Assembly: GCA_027307115.1 (NCBI GenBank) | Contig: DAHUXN010000091.1 | Span: 1 to 40,143, forward strand | Reading direction: 5' to 3' | Length of the DNA: 40,143 nt | From: Acidobacteriota bacterium | GTDB lineage: Bacteria; Acidobacteriota; Terriglobia; Acidiferrales; UBA7541 | Shown here: positions 21,619 through 28,642 of the stretch, piece by piece | How the letters are laid out: each line of letters starts with the position of its first letter | Numbering within the stretch: the first letter of the stretch is position 1 | Program-made: the position numbers and the translations under genes | The notes under the pieces: model-generated | What the model was told of the DNA's origin: nothing | Databases searched by the model: none | What the model saw: the letters and a program-made list of their open reading frames with translations, nothing else

Positions 21619-22389
21619 TCACTTCTCGAATTGCGTCAGGAATTTCATCACTACTTGCCACGTGACCGCCGCGCCTTTCGGGTTGCGCTCCACGAGCAAA
21701 GTGGATGAACCGTGCACCGCGTATCTCGCCGAGTAATGCACTTTGTGGCTTGAAGCCACCGCGTCGAAAATCTTTGTCGCGTTCGCGACGGCATCGGCGC
21801 TGTTCTCTGAAGTGATGAACACGGGCACGCGGACCTTCTTTGCCGCGTCTTCAATCAGCGTCGGATGTTCCGGAAAATATTCGCCGGGCGAAAACGCGAG
21901 CACTCCCGCGACTTCGGCGGGATGCCTGGCAGCGGTGGCGAAAACGAGAGACGCGGAGTAACTGCTGCCCCACAAAATCACTTTGCGTCGCGGATTTTTT
22001 GCGTGCGCCCAGGCCAGAGCCGCTTCGAGATCCGCTTCGAATCCCGCGACGTTGTGCGATTGAGCGGCGGCTTTGCTCATGTGCGCATCGGTTTCATTGT
22101 CTTCGCCGAACATTGCGCCGCCGAAACGCTGGTCGGTTGCAAGGCAACTGAACCCCAACGCCTCCAAACGCGGCGCAATGGACGCATACTCGTAGCGATT
22201 CGAATGCGCTTGATGAAACAGCAGAATCATCGGCTGCGACGACGCCTTTGCCGGATAGTAGTGCGCGTAAATCGTCACGCCGTCGGTGGTTTTGAATTGC
22301 ACCGGCTCCTGCGCGCGTGCCGGCCCGGCCGCCACCGCAAAGATTAGAGCCGCGACCGCCATCAGCCGGAGCAACACTGTTTTCCGCAT
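21619..22389 (-). CDS. Secreted alpha/beta hydrolase (dienelactone-hydrolase-like)
   Basis: This 256-residue protein starts at the ATG at 22389, with GGAGG five to six bases upstream. The signal peptide ends ARAQ at about 27. The fold shows strand-turn MILLFHQAHSN (oxyanion region), a strand with FSCLATDQRFGG, and the nucleophile elbow WGSSYSAS with Ser143. That elbow is unusual in having Ser rather than Gly after the +1 Tyr (G-x-S-x-S instead of G-x-S-x-G). An acid in the context FITSENSADAV and the catalytic His in AVHGSS (about residue 230) complete the set. It probably hydrolyses small esters or lactones in the periplasm. Its partner downstream is the SnoaL-like gene. Confidence 0.82.
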   Translation of the reverse strand: MRKTVLLRLMAVAALIFAVAAGPARAQEPVQFKTTDGVTIYAHYYPAKASSQPMILLFHQAHSNRYEYASIAPRLEALGFSCLATDQRFGGAMFGEDNETDAHMSKAAAQSHNVAGFEADLEAALAWAHAKNPRRKVILWGSSYSASLVFATAARHPAEVAGVLAFSPGEYFPEHPTLIEDAAKKVRVPVFITSENSADAVANATKIFDAVASSHKVHYSARYAVHGSSTLLVERNPKGAAVTWQVVMKFLTQFEK

Positions 22390-22444
22390 CGGGAACCTCC
22401 AGGAAATCGAGTCTGCAAGATACAACGGCGCTTGGGCGCGGGAA

Positions 22445-22783
22445 TCAGAAGCCTTCCGAGGCAGCCTGAGGCGTGGGGTACATGACGATGACTTTGTGCA
22501 CCTGAGTTATCTTGAACACGCCATCGAGCATTCCCGTAACGCCCGCGAGCCGTAATTCACCGCCGGATTTTTTCAGCCGTGCGAACGATTTCACAATCTG
22601 TCCCACGCCCGCGCTGTCGATCTGGGATACACCCGTGACATCGAAAATCACGCGCGTCTCGTTCGCGGCAATCAGCTCATCAATTTCCTTGTCGATGAGC
22701 TTGCAATCCGGGCCCATCAGGAGCCGGCCGTGCATCTCCAGCACGGCGACGCCGGGCTTGATCTGTTTTCTTTTAAGCTCCAT
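22445..22783 (-). CDS. STAS-domain anti-sigma factor antagonist
   Basis: This 112-residue protein starts at the ATG at 22783, with GAGGAGA before it. MELKRKQIKPGVAVLEMHGRLLMG, VIFDVTGVSQIDSAGVGQIVKSFARLKKSGGELRLAGV and a final helix form a STAS domain. Ser57 in QIDSAGVGQ is the conserved phosphorylation site of SpoIIAA/RsbV-type antagonists. The partner anti-sigma kinase is not in the window. It follows a small gene (22793-23089) by only 9 bp, so both are cotranscribed. Confidence 0.9.
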   Translation of the reverse strand: MELKRKQIKPGVAVLEMHGRLLMGPDCKLIDKEIDELIAANETRVIFDVTGVSQIDSAGVGQIVKSFARLKKSGGELRLAGVTGMLDGVFKITQVHKVIVMYPTPQAASEGF

Positions 22784-22792
22784 CGAGTCTCC

Positions 22793-23089
22793 TCAATCGC
22801 GCTGTTCGCCCTCGTAGGGAAACTGGCGAATCATGCGCATGCAGTCCGCGAGCGCTTTCAGCACGCTATCTCCCCAGCCGGACGGAACGATGGGCGCCGT
22901 CTTTTGATTCACTGCTTTATCCGCTTCGGCGAAGAAACGCACGTATTGGCCCGGCGGCGCAGTTGCGAATTCTTTTACCGTGATTCGGAAATAAACGTCG
23001 CCGTCCGGCTGCCGCTTTTTCATCGTGAAAAAGCGCAGCTCCATCAATTCTTCCGTCCGATCTTCCTGTGCGTAATGCCATTCGCTCAC
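22793..23089 (-). CDS. Small conserved-looking protein cotranscribed with the STAS gene
   Basis: This 98-residue protein starts at the GTG at 23089, with GGGGGG six bases upstream. It begins MSEWHYAQEDRTEELMELRFFTMKKRQP and continues DGDVYFRITVKEFATAPPGQYVRFFAEADK, DSVLKALADCMRMIRQFPYE. Alternating strands followed by helices suggest a compact alpha/beta fold. I do not recognise it. Position and 9-bp spacing suggest it works with the STAS regulator. Confidence 0.6.
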   Translation of the reverse strand: MSEWHYAQEDRTEELMELRFFTMKKRQPDGDVYFRITVKEFATAPPGQYVRFFAEADKAVNQKTAPIVPSGWGDSVLKALADCMRMIRQFPYEGEQRD

Positions 23090-23371
23090 TGCGTTCCCCC
23101 CGGAAAATCAGAAGATGGCGCGCCAGCCCTTGAAATACATGGATCGTCACAAAAAGCTGCGCCGATTTTGCAGCGGCATCTTAGGCCGCGCGGCGCATCA
23201 AGTCAACGAGCCGGCGCGAATCGCATTGTTGGTTTCGCCGGCGGAGCGCAGGAGAAATCCCGCGCACCTGAAAGTGTATAAAAAGAGACGCCGCGCGGCC
23301 TGCGGGAATCTATAATAGCGGCGTGAGCAGAGCAATGTCCTGCTGGAATTGTTCACGAAGGAGATCCCGGC

Positions 23372-23776
23372 ATGGCTCACCACTCTTGGGGACAGGACTT
23401 GTGGTTTTCCGCGGCCATTGCAGCCCTGGGGCTGCACTTGCTGTTCAATCTCTGGTACGTTTTCGGCGCACTGGTAACAAAAGGCCGGCCGCGGCTGGAA
23501 ATTTTCCACATCGTCTCGCTGGTGTACGGCGTGATTGCGGAAAACGCAGCTTTTCAGTGTCCGCTGACGCTGCTTGAGAAATGGTGCCAGTCACATGCGG
23601 GCTTTGTTGCATATAACGGTGTGTTTGAACTGCACTATCTTCGAGCGCTTGTGAACCCGAGCTTCCCGCTGTGGCTGTTGCAATACGGCGCGATGGGTGT
23701 TTTCCTGGTCAACATCGCGATTTACGCGCGCCGCTTCGCGCTGCGCTACGCCCACAGCCACCGCCACGCGCACTAG
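23372..23776 (+). CDS. DUF2784 membrane protein
   Basis: This 134-residue protein starts at the ATG at 23372, with GAAGGAGA about seven bases upstream. WFSAAIAALGLHLLFNLWYVFGALVT, IFHIVSLVYGVIAENAAFQCPLTLLEKW, FELHYLRALVNPSFPLWLLQYG and VFLVNIAIYARRF are its membrane segments. The motif E-N-x-x-x-x-C-P-L-T-x-L-E and the H-Y-L motif are characteristic of DUF2784 proteins, whose function is unknown. It is a single gene with a TAGCCCC/GGGGCTA hairpin (23774-23796) overlapping its stop codon. Confidence 0.8.
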   Translation: MAHHSWGQDLWFSAAIAALGLHLLFNLWYVFGALVTKGRPRLEIFHIVSLVYGVIAENAAFQCPLTLLEKWCQSHAGFVAYNGVFELHYLRALVNPSFPLWLLQYGAMGVFLVNIAIYARRFALRYAHSHRHAH

Positions 23777-23796
23777 CCCCGCTGAGTCCGGGGCTA
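23774..23796 (+). terminator. Hairpin overlapping the DUF2784 stop codon
   Basis: TAGCCCC and GGGGCTA are perfect 7-bp arms around a 9-nt loop; the first TAG is the stop codon. T-rich sequence begins only about 15 bp later (23811 on), so termination may be weak or Rho-assisted. Confidence 0.45.
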
Positions 23797-23843
23797 CGCG
23801 GCTGAGTGTGTTTGCATTTTTTTTCATTTTTTTTCACTTTTTT

Positions 23844-23923
23844 TGGTATACTTCCCTATGAGATCGTCCCGCCTAGTGGCGACATTAGGCGGCCCCGGCC
23901 TCCCTCGTGGGGTCGGGTTTTTT
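23844..23923 (+). promoter_or_regulatory. Extended -10 promoter and attenuator-like leader of the NYN gene
   Basis: TGGTATACT (23844-23852) is an extended -10 after a T-rich tract, placing the transcript start at about 23858-23859. The leader holds hairpin 1, CCGCCTA (23869-23875) with TAGGCGG (23886-23892). Hairpin 2 follows, with CCCGGCCTC pairing GGGGTCGGG (23894-23902 with 23909-23917) and TTTTTT at 23918-23923. The T run ends directly at the ATG at 23924, leaving no SD. It reads as an intrinsic terminator just before the gene. The same stretch is also open in frame from an ATG at 23858, an alternative leaderless start. Confidence 0.65.
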
Positions 23924-24553
23924 ATGGCTAAAATCGCTTTTTTTATTGACGGATTTAATCTGTACCACGCGCTGGACTACTGCCACGCAATTCCGGAACA
24001 CCATCGCTATCGTAAATACAAGTGGCTAAACTTGCGCAAGTTAGCCAGCCTATTCGTGGGTCGCTTGGACACTCTTGGCGAGGTTTTCTATTTTACAGCC
24101 TTGGCGACCTGGATGCCCGACAAGGTTGCGAGGCATAAACTCTTCATTCGCGCACAGGAAAGCGAAGGAGTTTCAATCGTTTATGGTGAGTTCAAGCGCA
24201 AGGACAAGCGGTGTTTCGTCTGCCGAAAACAATACTCCACATTTGAGGAAAAACAGACCGACGTCAATATTGCGATCCACCTTCTTCAGTTGGCCATTCA
24301 AGATAGGTACGACCGAGCGGTCATCATTTCGGGAGACACTGACCTAATTCCGGCGGTCAAGGCCGTTCGCCAAACGTTCCCAGGAAAACAAATTGGCGTA
24401 ATTATCCCAATCGGTGGGTCGTCAGAGGATCTGAAAAAACAGGCGGATTTCCATTTCAAACTGAAAGAACACCATTTGGCATCGAGCCGCTTCCCGAACT
24501 CGATAATTCTTTCCGACGCGACAACTCTCGAGTGCCCAGTTAATTGGCGATAG
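23924..24553 (+). CDS. NYN-domain (PIN-like, LabA/DUF88-type) putative ribonuclease
   Basis: This 209-residue protein starts MAKIAFFIDGFNLYHAL. Acidic residues of the PIN-like active site are all visible: Asp9 (FIDGFN), Asp113 (EEKQTDVNIAIHLL) and Asp138/Asp140 (VIISGDTDLIPAV). A CFVC pair at 97-100 precedes the central Asp. Family members are metal-dependent RNases, and several work in RNA decay or silencing; the target here is unknown. Codons are visibly more A/T-rich than neighbours (TTTTTTATT, AAAATC), suggesting transfer. No RBS precedes the ATG, because a U run from the leader terminator abuts it. A 22-residue in-frame extension from 23858 is possible. Confidence 0.85.
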   Translation: MAKIAFFIDGFNLYHALDYCHAIPEHHRYRKYKWLNLRKLASLFVGRLDTLGEVFYFTALATWMPDKVARHKLFIRAQESEGVSIVYGEFKRKDKRCFVCRKQYSTFEEKQTDVNIAIHLLQLAIQDRYDRAVIISGDTDLIPAVKAVRQTFPGKQIGVIIPIGGSSEDLKKQADFHFKLKEHHLASSRFPNSIILSDATTLECPVNWR

Positions 24554-24588
24554 TCTAACCGTATCCTCGATTTTGTGCCGCGATATTG

Positions 24589-26598
24589 TTACGGGTGCGG
24601 GGCGGCGAGGAAAACTTGCGGCGTGGCGGATGTGCTGGTGGAAAACGCGGCGTAGCCTCCGCCGCCTGCGGAGCCGAAATCGCCGCCGAGCGGATTGCTC
24701 TGCGCATCCACCGAAATCAGCGTGGTGCTCGCCGAGCACGGCGCCAGTGGCGGAATGCACGCGATGGCCGCGTAGACTTGCTGGCCCGTCACGCCAGGGA
24801 CAAGCGTTGCGAGCGAAGTGAACACAGCGCGCGTCCCGGCGATTGCCGGATTCGAACTGTCGCTCTGCCCAGGCAATCCCGCTTGATCCACGGAGAGCAT
24901 TAAATTCCCCGAAGGCGTGCAGGAGGCCGTTGACGGAATACCGATACAAATATTTGTGCCGAGGATTTGCTGGCCTGTCGCGTTCGCCGGCAGCAAATTC
25001 GCCGCGCGCGTCGCGTACACCACAAACGACCCATCGCTCACCGCCGGTGTAACACTGTCGGCCGCGCCGGGCTTGTTTCCCGCGTCCGCGGAGACCAGCA
25101 CAGTTTGCTGCTGGCAGCCTGTCTGCAAAAAGGGCTCGCTCGACAGGCACGTATTGCGGAGATAAATCTGCTGCGCGCCATTCGACGCAATGCCGGCGAC
25201 GATATTGTCAGCGACAGATTGGAAGGCCACGGTAAGTCCAGCAGGATCGACCGAAGGTCGAACGGAATTGTTGTCGCCGGGATTGTTATTAGCGTCAGTC
25301 GAAAAAAGTTGCAAGTCCGGCTTGCAGCCGCTCACGGCGCCGCCCACCGCGTTGCAACTTGCAAAGAGATAAATCTGCTGCGTGCCGGCAGGGACGGTCG
25401 TCGAAGTCAAATTCGTCGCGGACGACTGAAATGCGACGTAGAGGCCGAACCCGCTGATGGACGGATTCGTGCTGGGCGCATTTCCCTCGGCGCTGCCCGC
25501 GCCCTCGCTCACCAGCGTCATCTTCGGCGTGCAATTCGACACGGCGCCGAAAATGGTGCTGCAAGTATCGTAGAGATAGATTTGCTCGACAGCTTGCGTT
25601 GCACCCGAAACCAGATTCGTGTCGTCGCTTTCAAACGCAACGAAACGGCCGTCGGCGGAAATCGCCGGACGATCGCTGCCAATTACTCCTCCCGCGCCGG
25701 GGCCGCCGGAGCCGGAAGAAATCAGAGTCACCTTCGCCGTGCAGTTTCCGCCTGAACCAAGACAGTTCTGCGCAAGATACACTTGCGAAAGCCCGTTCGT
25801 CGCGCCACTGACTAGATTCGTCGCCGTGGAATCGAAGGCCACAAAAATTCCGCCGTCGGAAACCGAGGAATGCAAGCTCGCGGCGTTCCCGGGCGTGCCG
25901 CCGCTCGCGGATTCCTCGATGGGGAACTGGCCCGTGCCTGCGACCAGGAAACTGGCGGTCGCTGTACCGCCCTTCGCGGCCTTTGGATTCGCAATGGTCA
26001 ACGTGACGGTTCCTGCCGTTGCAATCGCAGCCTTGGGTACAACAACCTGAACGGCGCACGCTGTCGCGGGATTGCAGGATACAGGTCCCGTCGGCACCAG
26101 CGGAGTCGTGGCGCCAAAATTGATTTGCACGTTCGGAGCGGCGTTGAGCACAGTCACCGTCAAGGGAAAATCCCCGCCGCCCGCCGCCGCGGCCATCGGC
26201 GAAATGGTCAAAATCTGTGGCGAAGCAACCGTGAAATTCACGTTCGTGGAATTTTGCGAAGCGGTCGTCACGGAAACCTGCACGCTTCCCGCGTCGACCA
26301 CATCGACGGGCGGCACGCCGACTTCGAGCGTCGTCGTGCAATTCTTGCCCGTGGGGCAGGGGGGATTCAGGACCTGCAAAGGTGTCAGGTTGTCCGTGCC
26401 AAAATGCACTGTGGAGGAACCGTTCATGTTCGTGCCGGAGACGGAAAGAACGAATGCGCCTTCACCCGCGGGAATCGTGGATGGCGACATGGACGAAATC
26501 ACAGGAGTGGTGGACGAGTTTGAATTCGAAGCGCAACCGCCGGAAAGAATGAGGCAAACCGCCAGAAGTGTTCCCAGGAGCACAAACCTTTGCCGCAT
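24589..26598 (-). CDS. Large lipoprotein with IPT/TIG domains and TolB-like repeats
   Basis: This 669-residue protein starts after GGAGGCTAAGGA. The signal ends LILSGGC with Cys22 as lipidation site; the -3 residue is Ser, a loose lipobox. TIG-like Ig folds follow (PVISSMSPSTIPAGEGAFVLSVSGTNMN, then PQILTISPMAAAAGGGDFPLTVTV), each with the P-x-S-x-x-x-G entry. The second half repeats a strand pattern: SDRPAISADGRFVAFESDDTNLVSGA, NPSISGFGLYVAFQSSATNL and SVRPSVDPAGLTVAFQSVADN. These are PD40/TolB-type propeller blades, here combined with Cys-containing loops (NCLGSGGNC, DTCSTIFGAVSNC). It is probably anchored at the outer envelope and binds partners. No cognate gene is adjacent. Confidence 0.8.
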   Translation of the reverse strand: MRQRFVLLGTLLAVCLILSGGCASNSNSSTTPVISSMSPSTIPAGEGAFVLSVSGTNMNGSSTVHFGTDNLTPLQVLNPPCPTGKNCTTTLEVGVPPVDVVDAGSVQVSVTTASQNSTNVNFTVASPQILTISPMAAAAGGGDFPLTVTVLNAAPNVQINFGATTPLVPTGPVSCNPATACAVQVVVPKAAIATAGTVTLTIANPKAAKGGTATASFLVAGTGQFPIEESASGGTPGNAASLHSSVSDGGIFVAFDSTATNLVSGATNGLSQVYLAQNCLGSGGNCTAKVTLISSGSGGPGAGGVIGSDRPAISADGRFVAFESDDTNLVSGATQAVEQIYLYDTCSTIFGAVSNCTPKMTLVSEGAGSAEGNAPSTNPSISGFGLYVAFQSSATNLTSTTVPAGTQQIYLFASCNAVGGAVSGCKPDLQLFSTDANNNPGDNNSVRPSVDPAGLTVAFQSVADNIVAGIASNGAQQIYLRNTCLSSEPFLQTGCQQQTVLVSADAGNKPGAADSVTPAVSDGSFVVYATRAANLLPANATGQQILGTNICIGIPSTASCTPSGNLMLSVDQAGLPGQSDSSNPAIAGTRAVFTSLATLVPGVTGQQVYAAIACIPPLAPCSASTTLISVDAQSNPLGGDFGSAGGGGYAAFSTSTSATPQVFLAAPHP

Positions 26599-26975
26599 TC
26601 CTTAGCCTCCGAGTATCGTTGTGCGCGAGCTACGCGCCGCGGCCAGCGATGCGCGACGGCCATGGCAGCGGCAAAAATTCTAACCGATTCGCGTAGGATT
26701 GTCCCTGCAATTGTCCCGCAATCGTCCCTGCAACGGCGCACGCCACGGAGAAATATTTGCAGGACAGCGCGCTTGCGAAGCTTTTCCCCGCGCTGCCGGC
26801 GCCAATCCCCGCTCCGCTGCGATGCCCACCCGAGCCGCTGGGGTTGCACGTCAGCGCGAACGCGGCACTGGCCGGAGAACTGTCTTGGGGAAATTTCTAG
26901 ATAGAGGGAGGCGCAGATCAGAAACTATATAGCCGCACACGATGAGCCGACGAGAGAACGAGCCAGCGATTAAGG
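26599..26975. other. Non-coding stretch between two minus-strand genes
   Basis: About 377 bp between the lipoprotein start and the stop of the PilZ gene. Reading both strands I found no ORF with a ribosome site, no strong palindrome, no terminator and no repeat matching others in the window. It presumably carries the lipoprotein promoter, but no convincing hexamer pair is seen. Confidence 0.5.
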
Positions 26976-27347
26976 CTAAGCAAGCACGGGCTGCTCGACT
27001 GATTCTTCGTTGGCGAGGAGGGCTTTCAGCATGACGTGCAACCGGCGGCGCTCCAGAAAATTCAGGCCGATGAATTCCACTCCCATACCACGGCTCATAT
27101 GCATGCTGCGAACCACGGCGCGCGTTCGCACTTCGCCGTGCGGCGTATCGAAAATCAAATCCAGGATGTCACCCACGTCCGCGGGATTTCTGGTGTCGAT
27201 GTAAATTCCGCCGAGGCAAACGTTACGCGCGCGGCTGGCGCCGCGGCGTCCGCCGCCCTGCCAGGCCACCAGAAAAACTTTGCGCATCCCGGTTCGCGGG
27301 TGACGCCGTTTACGTTTCTTCTTTTGCAGCAGACTGGAAAGTGGCAC
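26976..27347 (-). CDS. PilZ-domain protein
   Basis: This 123-residue protein starts at the GTG at 27347, with AGAAAGG seven bases upstream. KRKRRHPRTGMRKVF provides basic residues near the N terminus, then NVCLGGIYIDTRNPADVGDILDLIFDTPHGEVRTRAVVRSMHMSRGMGVEFIGL. That is the PilZ beta-barrel with the N/D-x-S-x-x-G position occupied by N-V-C-L-G-G. The Ser of the c-di-GMP motif is Cys-Leu here, so ligand binding is uncertain. It lies 50 bp downstream of the PilZ-receiver gene on the same strand, forming a likely two-gene signalling operon. Confidence 0.82.
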   Translation of the reverse strand: MPLSSLLQKKKRKRRHPRTGMRKVFLVAWQGGGRRGASRARNVCLGGIYIDTRNPADVGDILDLIFDTPHGEVRTRAVVRSMHMSRGMGVEFIGLNFLERRRLHVMLKALLANEESVEQPVLA

Positions 27348-27397
27348 GGGTGCCTTTCTTGTTCAAAGATTTCCGATGCCTTGAATCTGCCCAAATC

Positions 27398-28378
27398 CTA
27401 TGCCGCGTCCACCGGCGCAAGCATGCGCACCAGATTCGCGACGCGTTCAAGATCATACGGCTTCGCGACGCACACTGTGGCGCCGAGGGCGTGCGCGGTG
27501 GCGAAGTCCGAGGGCGTGCCCGTGCGCGTGGTCAAGATCACCGGCATCCGCGCATATTTCGGATTGCGCCGCACGATGACGCACAGATCGTAGCCGGACA
27601 TTTCGCCATCGGGTATCGAGCCGGGAAATGCTTCGGCTTCGCAAATCAACGTGACAGGCGAGCGATGCCGCAGCAGCGTTACGGCCATGGTTGGATCCGC
27701 GACCGCTTCAACCGTGTAGCCGTCGGCTTCGAGTTGCGTGCGTAGAAGCAAGCGCGCCCGTGGATCCTCATCCACCACCAGAATCAACGGCCGCTCATTG
27801 CGCGTGCTTGCCGGTTTCGCAACTTCCGGGGACTGTGCGAACGGGCGGCCCTGGGCGTCCACGAGCTCGTAATGCGGAGCGCCTTCCAGAAATGCGACGG
27901 CGATGCTGAATCGTTTCTCGCTCGATCGCGCGACGCGCACCACCTGCCCGCGCTGCTCCTTGACGGGCTCCCAAGATGCCGGAGCGTACGGGAATACAAT
28001 GGCCACTTCCTGGCCCGCGGCGTAGTTTTGATGCGAAGACTCAAACAGGACGCCCTCGCGGGACACATCGATGGTCATCGTAAGGTCGAATTCGTTGACC
28101 TGAAACATTTCCGTGTGGCGAATGCGCACCGGAGCGGAAATCTTCACGCGGCGCCGGTGGCGGCGATCCTGTTTGGCAGCCAGGCCCGCAATCGTGGCTT
28201 TCCCGCTCTGTCCCGAATGGTCGCCATGCTCTGTTTTTTCGATTTTGGCCATAATTGCGGCTACCTCGGCCCTCGCCTTATCGGTGGCCGGTTCCGTCAT
28301 CGCGCGGGCACTCTCTGGTTTGGAGCGCGTGGGCTTCTGGCTCTTTCTGAAGTCGAATAATCGCGTCGTGGTGTTCAT
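27398..28378 (-). CDS. PilZ domain fused to a degenerate response-regulator receiver
   Basis: This protein has 326 residues. After a charged N terminus, RRHRRRVKI (72-80) and DVSREGVLFES (104-114) are the two c-di-GMP contacts of a PilZ domain (about 70-170). A receiver domain follows (197-320): ILVVDEDPRARLLLR with acidic residues 203-205, then LICEAEAFPG, and the conserved Lys306 in VAKPYD. Counting from the acidic cluster, the position of the phosphorylatable Asp is Glu247. This suggests a locked, phosphorylation-independent receiver. The second PilZ gene follows in the same operon. c-di-GMP binding by the PilZ part is plausible. Confidence 0.85.
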   Translation of the reverse strand: MNTTTRLFDFRKSQKPTRSKPESARAMTEPATDKARAEVAAIMAKIEKTEHGDHSGQSGKATIAGLAAKQDRRHRRRVKISAPVRIRHTEMFQVNEFDLTMTIDVSREGVLFESSHQNYAAGQEVAIVFPYAPASWEPVKEQRGQVVRVARSSEKRFSIAVAFLEGAPHYELVDAQGRPFAQSPEVAKPASTRNERPLILVVDEDPRARLLLRTQLEADGYTVEAVADPTMAVTLLRHRSPVTLICEAEAFPGSIPDGEMSGYDLCVIVRRNPKYARMPVILTTRTGTPSDFATAHALGATVCVAKPYDLERVANLVRMLAPVDAA

Positions 28379-28519
28379 TTCATTCCGTCAGGTACAAGAT
28401 TGAGCCTTCCAAGCCCCCTGCCAGGCATGAAAGCATCCCTAGGCGGGGCGCGGACTCAACGGCCAAAGGATAGTATTTTGCGCCTGGGCGACGCACTGGC
28501 CTGGCAGACTCATTCGAAT

Positions 28520-28580
28520 AGTACGGAGGTACTGCCGGAAGCAAGGTAGGATGACAGGCAGTACGCAAATCTTTGCGTAC
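28520..28580. promoter_or_regulatory. 20-bp palindrome and a second inverted repeat between divergent genes
   Basis: GTACGCAAATCTTTGCGTAC (28561-28580) is a perfect 9+2+9 palindrome 63 bp before the TPR gene. AGTAC-ggag-GTACT (28520-28533) is a shorter one with the same GTAC core. Both lie between the PilZ-receiver start (28378) and the TPR start (28643). The shared core suggests two sites for one regulator. Confidence 0.55.
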
Positions 28581-28642
28581 CATGAGTTTTTGCGGCTTTT
28601 TGAGGGTGCCATTGCCCGCGCGCGGAGTAGAATATCGGCGCG

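Noticed and set aside
23115-23315. Small basic ORF upstream of the DUF2784 gene
   Set aside because: No RBS, Arg-rich shadow composition, and it overlaps the promoter region of the STAS operon.
24422-25150. Minus-strand frame overlapping the NYN gene and the lipoprotein
   Set aside because: It crosses two recognised genes, lacks a ribosome site and has no protein-like pattern.
25631-26341. Minus-strand frame within the TIG lipoprotein in another register
   Set aside because: Arg-rich shadow of the true frame.
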